DNA of 64,000 nt from Bactrocera neohumeralis (GCF_024586455.1 NC_065919.1:35626839-35690838); one strand, 5' to 3'. Positions 38,967-50,543 are shown, counted from the first letter of the stretch. Numbers and translations are program-made. The notes: a model not told the origin generated them from the sequence alone.

Positions 38967-40987
38967 ACTAATTGAAATCATATAAATGGTAGCAGTAGTA
39001 TTATTTATGTATCAGCCACAGTGAAGCGTGGACGGGTCCTTTAGTATTTTAATAATTATGATATACAAGTTTAAACATTTTTTAAAAAATGCGTCAAAAA
39101 TTATATCAATACAAGCAAAGAGAACGCTAGTTTCACCAGTTGTGGTATTAAAGAAGATCTGTTCTTCCACGCCTATGTTGCAATATTTATAGTTAAGTCG
39201 ATTTAAAAGTGAAAGTAAGGGCTAATGTACTCATTTACTAAGTATTTGCGAAATTGTTATAAGGGTCTTAGTAAACTTACATAGTTGCGTTTAAATCTAA
39301 ATTTTTATTTAACTTTTTTTCAAAATAATTCTTAAATCTTCCACCCATCTTCACATCTATTTCATTTCATTTTCTCTCCATTTATTGCGTTCGTTTGATT
39401 TCTATTAGAATTACCATAGACAAGAAGAAAAGGGGGTAGTTTGGAAGCAACCTGCTCACTGTTGTTGTTTTTATTATGGTTGCGGCAATGTGACAGCTGG
39501 ACTACTCATCCGTTTGTTATAGGGCGAATACCCACACCATTAATCTATCTCCCTATTTTTGTTGTAATGCCTATGTAGTTGTTGTAAGGCGAATGGCCGC
39601 CATGCAACAGCATCAGCATTAGCTGAATATATTTTGGGCGCATGTGAAATAAAGCAGCGTCATCGAATAGTAGCCATATACACACATGCACACACTTACA
39701 AACACACAGCCACATTCAAGCGTAATTGTCACGTTCATGTGACCGTCGGCCGTCTCCTTTAGTTGCTAGGTGTATGTATGTGTCGCTTGCAGTGAATATG
39801 CGCATGTGGCAGAGTTGAAAGCAAAAGCAAAATGGCAATATGGCTTTTTGGAGCGAAAATAAATCATAGCAGAGACGACACCATGTTAAATTGGAACTTT
39901 TTACATACCCTCGCCGCCTCACAGGTCTTTTCATGCTATATACTCTGTCTTCCTCTTGGTAAAATCGTATGCACTTATTGTACAAACATGTATACATACA
40001 TTCTACGTAATTTGGCTTGTGGATACATTTATACACATTGATGGTATGCTTCAGCGGACTTACATGAACTTATTTGACTAAATTTAAATTCAGTCGTGTT
40101 GCATTTAAATGCGTTGGTTTACCATTTTTGTTGCACTTAAAGTTAAAATTGAAAATACAGTTTTGGTAAAGCCAGACGCAGATTCAACGTATTTACTATT
40201 GAAGTGGAAAATAAAATTTCCTTTCCAATGAGATTTGCGAAACATTAATTAATTTTTCATTGCGTCTTTCTGTTTGCCGCCACTTGATTCACTTTAGTGT
40301 ACGCAGCAGTTTTGGTCGCTGACTGTGGCTGTTGGACATTAAGCAGAGCACCGTAAGAAAACTGTTTAATTAAAATTTAATGAGACAGTACTTACAAGCA
40401 TACACACTTGCATACGCTCATCATATATTTAAAATCTATTTTTGGACAAAGTAGAAATAAAAACAAAATAGATAAAAGGCAATTGCGAGTGATTTAAGGA
40501 AGCTAATATTTTGTAAGCTAATACACGAATTTCGTTGAATTCAAACAACAATGTCACCCAACGTAAATGACTCTTGGTTATAGTTGTATAAATATTATAT
40601 ACAAGTATGTACATATATTGGTTTATAATGTTTAGTGACAAAACCTGCTTGAAAAGTTCGAGTAAGACAACTTTATTAAGCTTTGTTTAACACACATTTT
40701 ATTTGGAAACCTAAATATTAAATATCACTCAATCTGAATAGGCAAGTAATAATATGTAAGTAAATGCTCTACGGCGTCATAGCCAATATTGATTTCCAGG
40801 CTCTCCATTAGAGTAGATTAGCCACGTTCTTTTATAAGATGGGCAAGGAACTAATATTTATAATTAAAAAAACAAAAACATATAATATAAACGACATGCA
40901 ACATTAAAATCTCTGTTTTAACTTAATATTAGATTAGCACGAATTTTTTCAAACATGTATATATAACAAAATATATACGAACATGCA
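38967..40987. other. unique sequence, no gene supported
   Basis: Next to the mariner fragment, 39010-39047 carries CCACAGTGAAGCGTGGACGG GTCC, a possible Helitron-type 3' end. The patch 39440-40050 is less AT-rich and open in both directions without recognisable domains. Confidence 0.45.
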
Positions 40988-42300
40988 AACAAGTAAGGTA
41001 GGATTAAATTCGGGTGTAACCTTTAATTTCATGTCCTTACAACTTATAGAGATCAAAGACCGGAGAATTCTTCAAAATTATCTGTGTTTGCTAATACCGC
41101 ATACTTTTAATATGCCCATACTAAAAAAATGTTCCCTGGGTTTCATAAAGTACTACCTCACATACAATAACCAATTATAAGAGAAAAAGTCAGCCGGTGA
41201 ATTTTTAATTTACACTTCGCTAGTTTTTCAATTGGTAAATTTTTTTTTAGTAAGTTGGTTATACTGTCAGTGACATCAATGCTAAATTTCGTTTGTGTCG
41301 TTTTTTTTCTAATTGCTATGATGACTGGAAAATTCGTTAGCATAAATGTATTGCAGCTTGAGGGGATTACTTTGAAGGAGATGAAATGGACTAAATTCAC
41401 CTTTCATTTGCTCACAGTAGTATAGGGGCTAGGCCAAGTTTTTGCGTAATTTTATCTATTTCAGGCAAAAAGATATACTGTTATAAGTAAAATGCGCTTC
41501 CTCATTTTCATTGAGATAACTCACATATTGGAGTATATATCCGGTATAAAGTCACCCAAAAGTTCGAAAAACTTTATATAAGGTATATGGGGCTCAGGGA
41601 AGTATTGACATGATTCAACCCATTTGTAGCACAAAGACATCCTATTATTAGGAAAGGTTCAATTCAATTATAAATCTGACACATTTACCACTATTTACGA
41701 TAAAAAGTCAATTACAGGTACAGGGGTCCATATATTCGGTATCATAAAGCTTGAACAGTTTTTGTTGGACTTGGACATAATTCATTTTTCGTGCTAAGTT
41801 GTATCCCGCTATATTAATTGCTTCTTGATTTGTACACTCGAAAGGAAAGAATGAGATGGAATTTAAAACTGTGTTGTATGAGAAGGAGGCGTGGCCAAAA
41901 TCCAATTTCGCCCATTTTAAAACTGTACTCTATAAGTATGTCATATATTATGAAATATGTATTTTTACCTAAAAGTGGGCGGTGCCACGCCGATCGTCTG
42001 ATTTCGACCTGGCTCCATTAAAATTCTTATAATATTTGCGGTAGGCTAATTTGGTTGCCGCTTAAGTGGCGTAAAAGAGATGTACAATAAACTTATTAAA
42101 GGATAGGCCACGCCCACTTTTTCTCTGCTTTTACTCAAGTTACAGCTTGCACTGAGGGACGGGATTTCAACTTTTCTCGTCACCCTGATCATTTATATAT
42201 GTATATATAACCCTATATCAATCTCGCTTAGTTTTAACGTACAACCGTTAGGTGAACAAAAAGATTATACTCTGTAGCAACATGTTGCAAGAGTATAAAA
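40988..42300 (-). repeat. DINE-1/mini-me-like repeat, near full length (about 1.31 kb)
   Basis: The plus strand starts AACAAGTAAGGTAGGATTAA, continues with TTCGGGTGTAACC, and ends ATGTTGCAAGAGTATAAAA. The stem-loop has lost one side (ACCTTTAA instead of ACCGAAC). The GTCY tract is reduced to GAGGGACGGGA near 42157, and several internal palindromes (GTGGGCGGTGCCACG, GGCCACGCCCAC) remain. It shares an insertion-like segment (AAAAATGTTCCCTGGG) with the fragment at 9474. Confidence 0.8.
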
Positions 42301-43694
42301 ACAAAAGTTTAACTTGCACACCGTCGCCGAAACGCTTTTTTCAAATATCCACACCGAACACACCTTTTGGCTATTCGAAAAGGGTTGAATGGCTAAAGCA
42401 GGTGGGAAATATCTTATACCACCCAAGTTGCTTTGTGCATACGTTTCATCCCTGTTGGGCAGATACGAGTCGTGCGACAAATATGAATTCATCGTCTGAA
42501 ACACAACGAGTACTAGACAGTGCAGTTATATCCTTTTACGTTAGTGTGGTTTAGATTTTGTTGTTTCATAATGAATGAGCTTCGAAGGTTAAAGGCGTAT
42601 TACTGTCGAGTAAATTAGTAAAATACACGCAGACCGATTTGAGGGCCAGAAGTAATATGGTCGAGCCTACAAAGCTATAGCCGAATGGAAGCTCAAGGGG
42701 GACAGAAACAATTTTCGAAGGGAAGGGCGGTATACTCCCTTATTCCTCCTTATTCCATCTACGCCTTAGAAGAGTAAGAAATGAATTATGGTATATGGTG
42801 TGGTGGTAGGATTATGGTGTTTTATGCTTTCAAAACTGATTGAGTTAGGCATGTTCTCGCTGACTGCACACATTTCGTTTACACATATACATATATAAAG
42901 CATTTGTGTTTGTTAAAACTCAATGCGTATGTTTGCAATGTTTGTAGGGCTTGCATGAGTCAATGATGTTTAAAGTGTGTTGTATGCATACATTTGGTCG
43001 TCTGAGATACAAGGTCATTCAAAATTCAAGGCGACATTTCTGAGTTAAGATAAATTAGTGTTTTTGCACTTCTAAAACTGCAACTCAGCTGAGCAAAATG
43101 AAGTTAAGTGATTTACTGGAAATGAAATATCGGCATCGGCATTTTACATAATACATAATATGGCCTATATATCAAATATAATTTGAATTCATTTGCAAGT
43201 GATAGTTTTCTTTCCTTAACCCCCGCTAGGAGATACAACATTTAACATCATATAACATGGATTCAAAAATTAAAGAGTTGAAGGCAGTGTTGCATGGAAC
43301 ATTTAAAATAAAATGATAAGAATATATCGAAAGCGATCAGAATCAGCGCAGAACAGAAAATATTTTACATGTCACTAATGAAACCATAAGACTTACCATT
43401 GGCATGGGAGGTCACAAAAATAAAGGCGTATTTGACCAATGTATTTCTCAAGAATAGGCTTACTTAAACTAAAATATCAGAAAAGGATTCCTCTTAGACC
43501 TAATAAGATTAGTAGAGAGTCCCTTAAGGAAGCTCCTTTTTCCTCAAACTATTTGCGTGTTCCGAAACATTTCTATTACAACCTCGTAATTTTAAACCTC
43601 CTGAGTTTAATAAAAATCGTAAACGTAGTAAAGGAACAAATGTTTATGTTATTTACTTATATCCACATATCTTTAGTGTGCTTACTCAAAGGAA
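42301..43694. other. unique sequence, no gene supported
   Basis: Open frames are short and not recognised. A minus-strand donor-like ACTTACC occurs near 43393, but the sequence before it lacks exon-like codon use. Confidence 0.5.
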
Positions 43695-43830
43695 AACAAG
43701 TAAAAAGGGCTTAGTTCGGGTGTAATCGAACATTCTATACTCTTGCAACTCTCAAGAATCAAAGACCAGGAAATTCCTTCAGGTGCTGGCAAACCTTACA
43801 TAAAAAAATTTGCAAATCCATTGTTCGAAA
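43695..43830 (-). repeat. DINE-1/mini-me-like repeat, 3' terminal fragment
   Basis: It carries AACAAGTAAAAAGGGCTTAG, the GTTCGGGTGTAATCGAAC stem-loop, CTATACTCTTGCAAC and the AGGAAATTCCTTCAGGTGC block. It stops there, close to the head of another copy that begins at 43896 in the opposite direction. Confidence 0.75.
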
Positions 43831-44093
43831 TCATGAATAAATTACAATTAAATTTCCTGGACTTATGTATATTGAAGCAGTAAACTTGGACTTAATTTTT
43901 ATACCCATGCAACCAGTTGTTACAGAGTAAAATAGTATTGTTCACCTTGCGGTTGTACGTATCTCCTAAACCTAAGCGATGTAGATATAGGGTTATATAT
44001 AAATAAATGATCAGGATGACGAAAAAAGTTGAAAATCACGAGTTCGTTGCTGGGCGTAATAGGATCACTGCCACGCCCATAAAACGTCATTAA

Positions 44094-44750
44094 GGGGTCA
44101 ATAGGGTAATATTTTTTCAATTTTTTTTTATCACTTTTGTATTTTCTGTTCCCCTATACCCTTAGAATTAATGTAGAAACCCACTTTACCATTGGAAGAT
44201 TTCGAAAAATGCCTAAAAATAATAATTTGGGGTATGCTTTTTCATTACCTCAAACTTTAAACGCGTTTTTCGCAAAACTCACTTTTTTAAACTGGCGGAC
44301 ATGAATCCGGTCGAACTATTCAACCGATTTGCTTAATTTTTTTTTAAATGTTCACAAAACGCCCGGTTATCGTTTCATACTTTTTTATAATTTATTGACA
44401 ATGTTATGACAAAATTTATGTGAAAAACATGGGGAAAAATTAAAAAAAACGTTAATTACTTTTTTGTTTATTAACATTTTTTCATGATTCTAGTAGGGAT
44501 GATAACCATTCGCGTACTTTTTAAGAATAAATTGGGGTTTGTGCTTTGTGAGAAATCGTGTCCGCCAGTAAAAAATCGCATCTCATTCACCCAGCCACTT
44601 CTCCGACAGATGTCATCAATAAATTCCGAAAAAATTTGTTTATACACTCCACGATATACCTCATGATATGTGAAAAAAAATTCTATTGTGGAATACAAAT
44701 TTCTATAAAAAAAAATGTCAAAACAAAGGCCAGATTACCCTACTGACTCC
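44094..44750. mobile_element. TTAA-flanked MITE, 657 bp (piggyBac-type target)
   Basis: The terminal inverted repeats are 17 bases: GGGGTCAATAGGGTAAT at 44094-44110, and at 44734-44750 the complement of GGAGTCAGTAGGGTAAT, 15 of 17 matching. TTAA is duplicated at 44090-44093 and 44751-44754, the target used by piggyBac transposases. Inside is a second inverted pair built on ACTGGCGGAC (about 44291) and GTCCGCCAGT (about 44561). No transposase is encoded, so movement would have needed an enzyme supplied in trans. Confidence 0.85.
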
Positions 44751-45162
44751 TTAACAGAAAACGTATAAAGTGCCATAACTAAAGACTAAATTAAGATACA
44801 GTGGAACTTCTTTATAGTGAACTTCCCTACAATGAAGCTCTCCCTATAATGAAGTCATTTTGAAGACACAGCTTTTTGGTTCTACTTTCGGTGCATTTTT
44901 GTCTCCTTATAATGAATTTCTATATAGTGAAGTTTTCTATATAATGAACAAATTTTACTGCTTGAAAATCAAGCTTCATACGTTTTTGTCTCCGTATAGT
45001 GAATTTTTTCAAATATGTTTTCGGTTACACTCAATTATTTGTAACTGCGTATTCTCAGAAATAAACGAAATGTAATACGGGGAATCCAAAAATGAAAATA
45101 CATACATACTACATATGTACATTGTAGTAGGAGTTCAGTTGTGTTAAGAAATTGAAGTAAAA

Positions 45163-46802
45163 ATGACGCATCGAAGCAGCATTTCCCTTGAAAAAAAGCT
45201 ATTAATTATTAACAAAGTTAAAGAAGGGAAGGTACGAAAAAAAGATATTGCTAATCAGTTTGAAATACTTCCCAGCACTTTACCAAATATTCTAAAAAAT
45301 AAGGAAATGATTTTGAAAAATGTTGAAGATGCGGCAATTAGCGTAAAACGTAAAAGGCTTCGAACTTGCCAGTTTGAGGATATTGATGAAGCAGTGCTGA
45401 AATGGATAGTCGTTGCACGTGGTAAGAATCTTCCTTTATCTGGAACAATATTGAAGCAAAAGGCCAAGGATTTTGCTAAAGCACTAGGGCACCATGAATT
45501 TGAGGCAAGTACCGATTAGTTAGATAAGTTCAAAAAACGCCATGGTATTGTTCAAAAAAACGTTATGTGGAGAAAGTGCTGACGCCAACCTACAAAATCG
45601 CGAAAAATGGGTAATGAAAGTTTTACCAAGATTGATTGAAAATTACAACGCAAACGACATCTTTAATGCCGATGAGACTGGATTGTTTTTCAAATGGCTG
45701 CCAAATAAAACACTGACATACAAAAATGAGCAATGCTTTGAAGGAAAACAAAGCAAGGAGAGAATAATTGTCATGGTGGGAAGCAATATGACTGGATCGG
45801 AAAAACTTAAATTGCTTGTAATCGGAAAGGCGAAGAATCCGAGGTGCTTTAAGGGAGTAAAATCGTTAGATGTCGATTATGAGTTTAACAAAAAAGCATG
45901 GATGACCAGTGAGATTTTTACTAAATGGATTCTAAAGCTGGACAAAAAATTTGGTAAACAAGACAGGAAGGTCTTACTTTTTGTTGTTAACTGCACTGCG
46001 CACCCTAGAGATGTAATAGACAAGCTAAAAAACATTCAGCTTGCTTATTTTCCTCTCAACATGACTTCGTTACTGCAACCAATGGACCAAGGCATTATCT
46101 ACAACATGAAACAACATTACAGGAAACGTATTTTAACTAATATATTGGCTCAACTGGATGGGGGAACTTCTGTTTTTACCATAGACTTACTCCACGCTAT
46201 TCGAAATTTAAGCTCTGTATGGGATGTCTATGTTAAACCAGAAACAATTCCCAACTGTTTTAGAAAGGCAGGATTTTCAAAAGATGCCATGCAGAATCCA
46301 TCTGAGCAGTGGGATGAAGAAGACCTTTCAATAGCGGATTTGGCTGCTTTGCAGTCTTCATTTAAAAAAGTGACAAATATCGAGTCATCATTTGAGGACT
46401 ATGTCAATGTTGATATTGATGTGCCGATCTCGGAAAACCCGTCCGAGGAAGATATCCTTAGCAGCGTTCTAGAAAGTCGCGGAGTTCCAGCTGTACCTGG
46501 TGAATATTTATTTTTGTTGTAACCAAACAAATATTTATGTAATAAACATAATTTCTTTTTTTTCCTTTTTAGATATCGATGAAGTCGATTTGGACACTGA
46601 AGAAGAAATGGCAGATACTGATGAGGCATTACCTACATTAGGACAAGTTTCTTCTTCCATTAACTGTATTAGAACCTTTGTGGAGATGAAAAGTGACGTA
46701 CCGATTAATGTTTTTAACTGTCTAAATGATTTGGAAGCTTTTGTTGAAAATGAAAAATGGAAGAATGTAATTCAAACCAAACTTACTGATTATTTTAAAT
46801 AA
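45163..46802 (+). pseudogene. Tigger/pogo-like transposase, three lesions and one intron
   Basis: The start ATG at 45163 has an AAAA-ATG context. Residues 1-50 form a Pipsqueak/CENP-B-type helix-turn-helix (LEKKLLIINKVKEGKVRKKD), and a second CENP-B DNA-binding helix-turn-helix follows to residue 118. Lesion 1 is TAG at 45517-45519, where the family has Trp. Lesion 2 is one extra A in the A-run 45554-45560, shifting the frame. The DDE domain follows: first Asp in NADETG (45671), third Asp in QPMDQG (46085). Lesion 3 is the second Asp, expected in a VDNC-type motif, which reads Val in FVVNCTAHP (45986). A phase-1 intron is predicted at 46500-46572. With it removed and the extra base discounted, the length is exactly 522 codons including the stop. 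The C-terminal acidic segment is in exon 2. The protein would be inactive. Confidence 0.9.
46500..46572 (+). other. predicted 73-bp intron in the Tigger-like gene
   Basis: The donor is CCTG|GTGAAT at 46500. A pyrimidine run and TTTTTAG acceptor end at 46572. The upstream frame leaves a single G that pairs with AT of the next exon to make GAT (Asp), so the frame continues as DIDEVDLDTEEE. Without splicing, translation stops in the intron after EYLFLL. Confidence 0.65.
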
Positions 46803-47819
46803 AATTACAAAAGAAAAAAATGAATTTCTATATAATGGAGTCTCCATATAGTGAAGCGATTTTCAGGTCCCCTGCGAATTCACTATAAGGAAGTTCCACT
46901 GTATAAAATTTTAACGTGGCATAGGAAATAGATGAAGCAAGGGGCACCTGTGGCTAAAAAAATTTGAAAAAGGGGCATATCTCCTAAACCAATAAAGTTA
47001 CAATAACCAAATTCTCCCACTACAACTATTATTAGAATTACTACCGACAGTGTGTAAATGTATAAAATTGGAAGATAACGGTACAGTTAACAATTCCTGA
47101 AAGCGCTATGAATCAATAACTAAAAACGCCTTAGACATTAATTTTTACCTCCGAGATGATATGAGAGGCTTTTATGGGAACCGGTATGAATTGGACAATG
47201 AGCGTGGGAATTTAGTACGTGGCATTCTTGTCATATTCCTATGTCAGAATTCGAAAATGGACGAAATCGGACAACCACCACGCCTGCTTTCCATATAGCA
47301 CAATTTTAAATTCCAAATCCAACACTTTTTTAACCCGAGGTACCGAATATTTGGACCACAGTACATATGGTTAACTTTTAATCGAAAATATCGGTCAAAA
47401 CCTTATGTGTCTGTCAGTAAAGGAGTTATATACAGTATATGTTCATATACAATTGCCTGGATTTCGATTATCTGTTTAACGTTTTACACCTTAAAGTATT
47501 TTCCTAGCTTTGATTCTTGCAAGGTGCAAGAGTATGAAATGTTGAGGTACACTAGAACTTAGCCCTTTCTTACTTGTTTATTTGTAAAATCGCTTCAAAT
47601 ACTTTCTCGAGTATACCTATTCAATAAGAATACCTCAATTAGAATGGAATCAGGAATTCAGCCTCTTCGACCAAATTAATATCACATACATCTCAGTTGA
47701 AGGGGTTTTGAATATAATTTTAGCTAACTAAAATGACATTTAATATAAATTAAGGGAATACTAAATTTGGTTTACGATTTCATCGAATAATGGATTTTTA
47801 ATTCTTTCGCAAGAGTTTT

Positions 47820-47922
47820 AAATCCAATCAATACCTGAAGGTATTTAGCCGGCTTTGATCGCTGCCAGTTGCGATAGAATAAAATGTGTGGTTACACCCG
47901 AATTTAGCCCCTCTTTACTAGT
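47820..47922 (+). repeat. DINE-1/mini-me-like repeat, 3' terminal fragment
   Basis: It shows CCTGAAGGTATTTAGCC, GCGATAGAATAAAATG, GGTTACACCCGAA and CCCCTCTTTACTAGTT, matching the 3' end of the copy immediately upstream. It may be the remnant of an older copy placed next to it. Confidence 0.65.
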
Positions 47923-48348
47923 TATATATGTATGTAATTCTTTCAACGATTGCTATAAATTAATACATAACAACACATCGATTAATACAACTCTATTAAT
48001 CCTGAAAAGAATATAAATTAAAAAAATAACAATAATATATATGTATATTCTAGCTTAATATCTTTCGTGTTTCAGTACGTTTTGCCGTGTTTTTTAAGAT
48101 TGAAGATTGGGTCACATTAATGATAATACGTAAGCATGTATCAACATATCATAAACCCATACAATATTTATCTTTAAATGTAGTTATAATCAGTATACGT
48201 TTGCTGTAAATAAATTAGTAAGTAGAACTACTTTCAATTTCATGTCGGAACACTACGGCATGTTAAATACTCTTAAGTGTAGGAAAATAACTTTGTCACA
48301 AGGCATAAAATGCCTAGACCACACATGAATTCAAATAACAACAATTAT

Positions 48349-48761
48349 AACAAACAAGCAAAAAACGTCAACTTCGGCTGCACCGAAACTATCATACGCT
48401 TCACGGGTACATTTTGGGTATAAAAAGACCTTTATCTCGATTCAGGGATTGTAGCGATGTCCTAGTGAAGGCGCTTTATCAAATTAAAAAGTTTTACATA
48501 CAAACACTTGAGTTTGATCGGTTGGTTTTTATAGCAGCTATATGATATAGTTGTGCGATATCGAGGGTTCCGAATGAGTATAACATTTCAAATCGGTATC
48601 TTCAAAACTTAGGTCCGTATATACAGGCGGACCAACAGACTTGGTTAAATCGACTCAGCTCGTCACACTGATGATTTATGTACTTGACAAGTACTCCGTT
48701 TCTGTTCGGGTATTACAAACATCATAGCATTAAGTAATACACCCTGTTCGGGATATAAAAA
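48349..48761 (-). repeat. second HINE-like repeat family, 413-bp copy
   Basis: On the plus strand it opens AACAAACAAGCAAAAAACGT, followed by the stem-loop CTTCGGCTGCACCGAA and ATCATACGCTTCAC. It ends with GGCGGACCAACAGACTTGG, a degenerate GTCY tract, then AAATCGACTCAGCTCGTCAC, CTGATGATTTATG and TACACCCTGTTCGGGATATA. The CGACTCRGCT..CTGAT core is close to that of Drosophila mini-me elements. There is no coding capacity. Confidence 0.7.
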
Positions 48762-49530
48762 GAATGATGAAGAGTATCGAAAAGAAATACAACTCTGCAG
48801 TACGTTTCACAAACAAACGCAATTAGTAATTCAAGCAACGGAAAGCTTTTGGCGTTGTGCATGTCATGAAGAACAAATAAAAAAATTACTACTACTACAT
48901 ACTATAAATACTAAATAATAATTTCCTTTTAATTTTATGGCTTTGCCGACACTTTTGCGAAAGCATATAATTTGACAACACAAAATATGGCTCTGAAGGT
49001 ATTTACACATGTAAGCAAAAAAACACATTCGTGTATTAATATGTACACATTTGTGGACGTGTAGAAAAGCAAATTTGATTACCATACCACAAGAAAGAAG
49101 AAAAATTTGTAGGGTCAGTTGTTCGTAGCTGAACTGAACATGCCAAGATACGGACTTCTGATCTAGCATTTTTGAATGACGTTAGCCACAAGATGACTAC
49201 AAATTGTAAAATTTAGAAATGTTTTTTTTTTTTCAAACAAAATAACCTCAGGCAATAATAATTGTTAGTAGTAAAGCAGTAAAGGTGTGCAGTATGTTTA
49301 AATAAGCTTTGCATTTTGATGAACTGCTTTAGGAATCGTCTGACAAACGCCGACCACTCAAACCCATTCACCGCGCTAAGCTCATACATACCTACATATG
49401 TACATTAAAAACTCGATTTTATCCCATGTGTCTGGTGTTTGTGTTAGTTAGTAGCAAAGGTAACAACGGAATCATCGAGTGTAGTACTTGTAATTCATTT
49501 TATGACACTATTAAGAAAGACAAAATCAAA

Positions 49531-49890
49531 AGAAACAGAAAAAACGTTAACTTCGGTTGCACCGAAGCTATCATACCCTTCACAGATACAAAAGATTCCC
49601 ATCGTTCAGTTTATATGACAGATATAGACTACAGGAATCCGATCTGAACTATTTCTTCGGAGATTATGTTTTTGCCTTCGAAAATAAGCCATGCCAAATT
49701 TCGTGAAGACATCTCGTCAACGGAGAAAGTTTTCCATACAAACACTTGATTCCTATCTTTCAGTTTGTATGACAGCTAGAGTATAAGCTGTAGTGGTCCG
49801 ATATTGGCGGATCCAATATCTGATAAGCTTCTTAGAAGGGCGTTTGCAAAATCAGATCGATATCTCAAAAACTAAGGGACTAATCAGCTG
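49531..49890 (-). repeat. second HINE-like family, partial copy
   Basis: It shares AAAAACGTTAACTTCGGTTG, the perfect CTTCGGTTGCACCGAAG stem-loop and ATCATACCCTTCACAGATA with the copy at 48349, then CATACAAACACTTGA and the 'GGTCCGATATTGG' block. The end with the GTCY tract is missing. Confidence 0.7.
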
Positions 49891-50533
49891 CAATGCGTAT
49901 GCAGATTAAATTGTTAATAAAACCAATCAAGATCCGTTACTGAGAGTGCTAAATTTGAAACGACGCGGCTTATTTATCCTTCAAGTTTTCCAACATAGAA
50001 AAAATTAGTGACTGAAAAAATAAGGAAACAACGGGAAAAGTACGATACTCATCGCAGCCGTGAATTTTTGAATTTTTCGCCTATGTGATATTCTATCTCT
50101 AATTCATTCATCGATCGATCTGGCAAAGTCATCTAGAGAATTATTGGATGTATTTCAACTGAGTTTGCTGCTTTCAGAAAAATATGTGCTTTGAAAACAA
50201 AAGAAATGGAAAATCGTATTGACTGATTGATAGATACTTAAATTCAAAGGCCTTTTGGAAAATGACAACGTCGTGCGACGTTTGAAGCTCAAAGGTGAAC
50301 TTAATCACTTGCAATTCCATTGGAGACAGAAGCAAAAGTCAAAAGACAACAAGTTATCAACTACTGCATTGGAGACGTTGAAGAACTGCCATGTAGATTT
50401 CAATACACGAACTGACTACAATATTATATACTGCAAGAAAGTATGTCACCTGCACGTTTACGATTTATAATGCATTTTCTCAAATTAAGAGGATTTGATA
50501 TCAGAAGGTCGATTTGAAACTTTTCCACCTTGA
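49891..50533. other. unassigned sequence
   Basis: It contains an open frame of 71 codons at 50255-50470 (+), Lys-rich and not recognised. It may belong to a degraded element. No other feature is visible. Confidence 0.4.
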
Positions 50534-50543
50534 TATTAAACTG

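Larger units (their letters stand above)
44799..46901 (+). mobile_element. pogo/Tigger-type DNA transposon, 2103 bp, complete ends
   Basis: The 23-bp terminal inverted repeats (CAGTGGAACTTC, then T or C, then TTATAGTGAA) are at 44799-44821 and 46879-46901, with one mismatch, and are flanked by duplicated TA (44797-44798, 46902-46903). The 5' subterminal region holds about seven TATA(A/G)TGAA-like repeats between 44812 and 45003, with two or three more near 46820-46890. These are probably transposase-binding repeats. The single gene (45163-46802) is of the CENP-B/Tigger type. The element sits in a DINE-1-like repeat and is not autonomous now. Confidence 0.92.
43896..47578 (+). repeat. DINE-1/mini-me-like repeat split by two nested insertions
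   Basis: The 5' end is TTTTTATACCCATGCAACCA, with GTTACAGAG, GTTCACCTTGCGG and TGATCAGGATGACGA. The body continues to the 3' end, ...GCAAGAGTATGAAATGTTGA and CCCTTTCTTACTTGTT at 47578. Comparison with the copy at 55078 shows that the sequence reads through only when 44094-44750 (plus one TTAA) and 44799-46901 (plus one TA) are removed. ATAAAGTGCCATAACTAA is joined to the AAGCTGTAATTTGGCAC-equivalent region in this way. The GTCY tract has been lost in this copy. Both insertions are younger than the repeat. Confidence 0.85.

Noticed and set aside
42265..42554. 100-codon frame beginning in a repeat end
   Set aside because: Its first part is the end of the DINE-1-like copy, and the rest shows no family motif.
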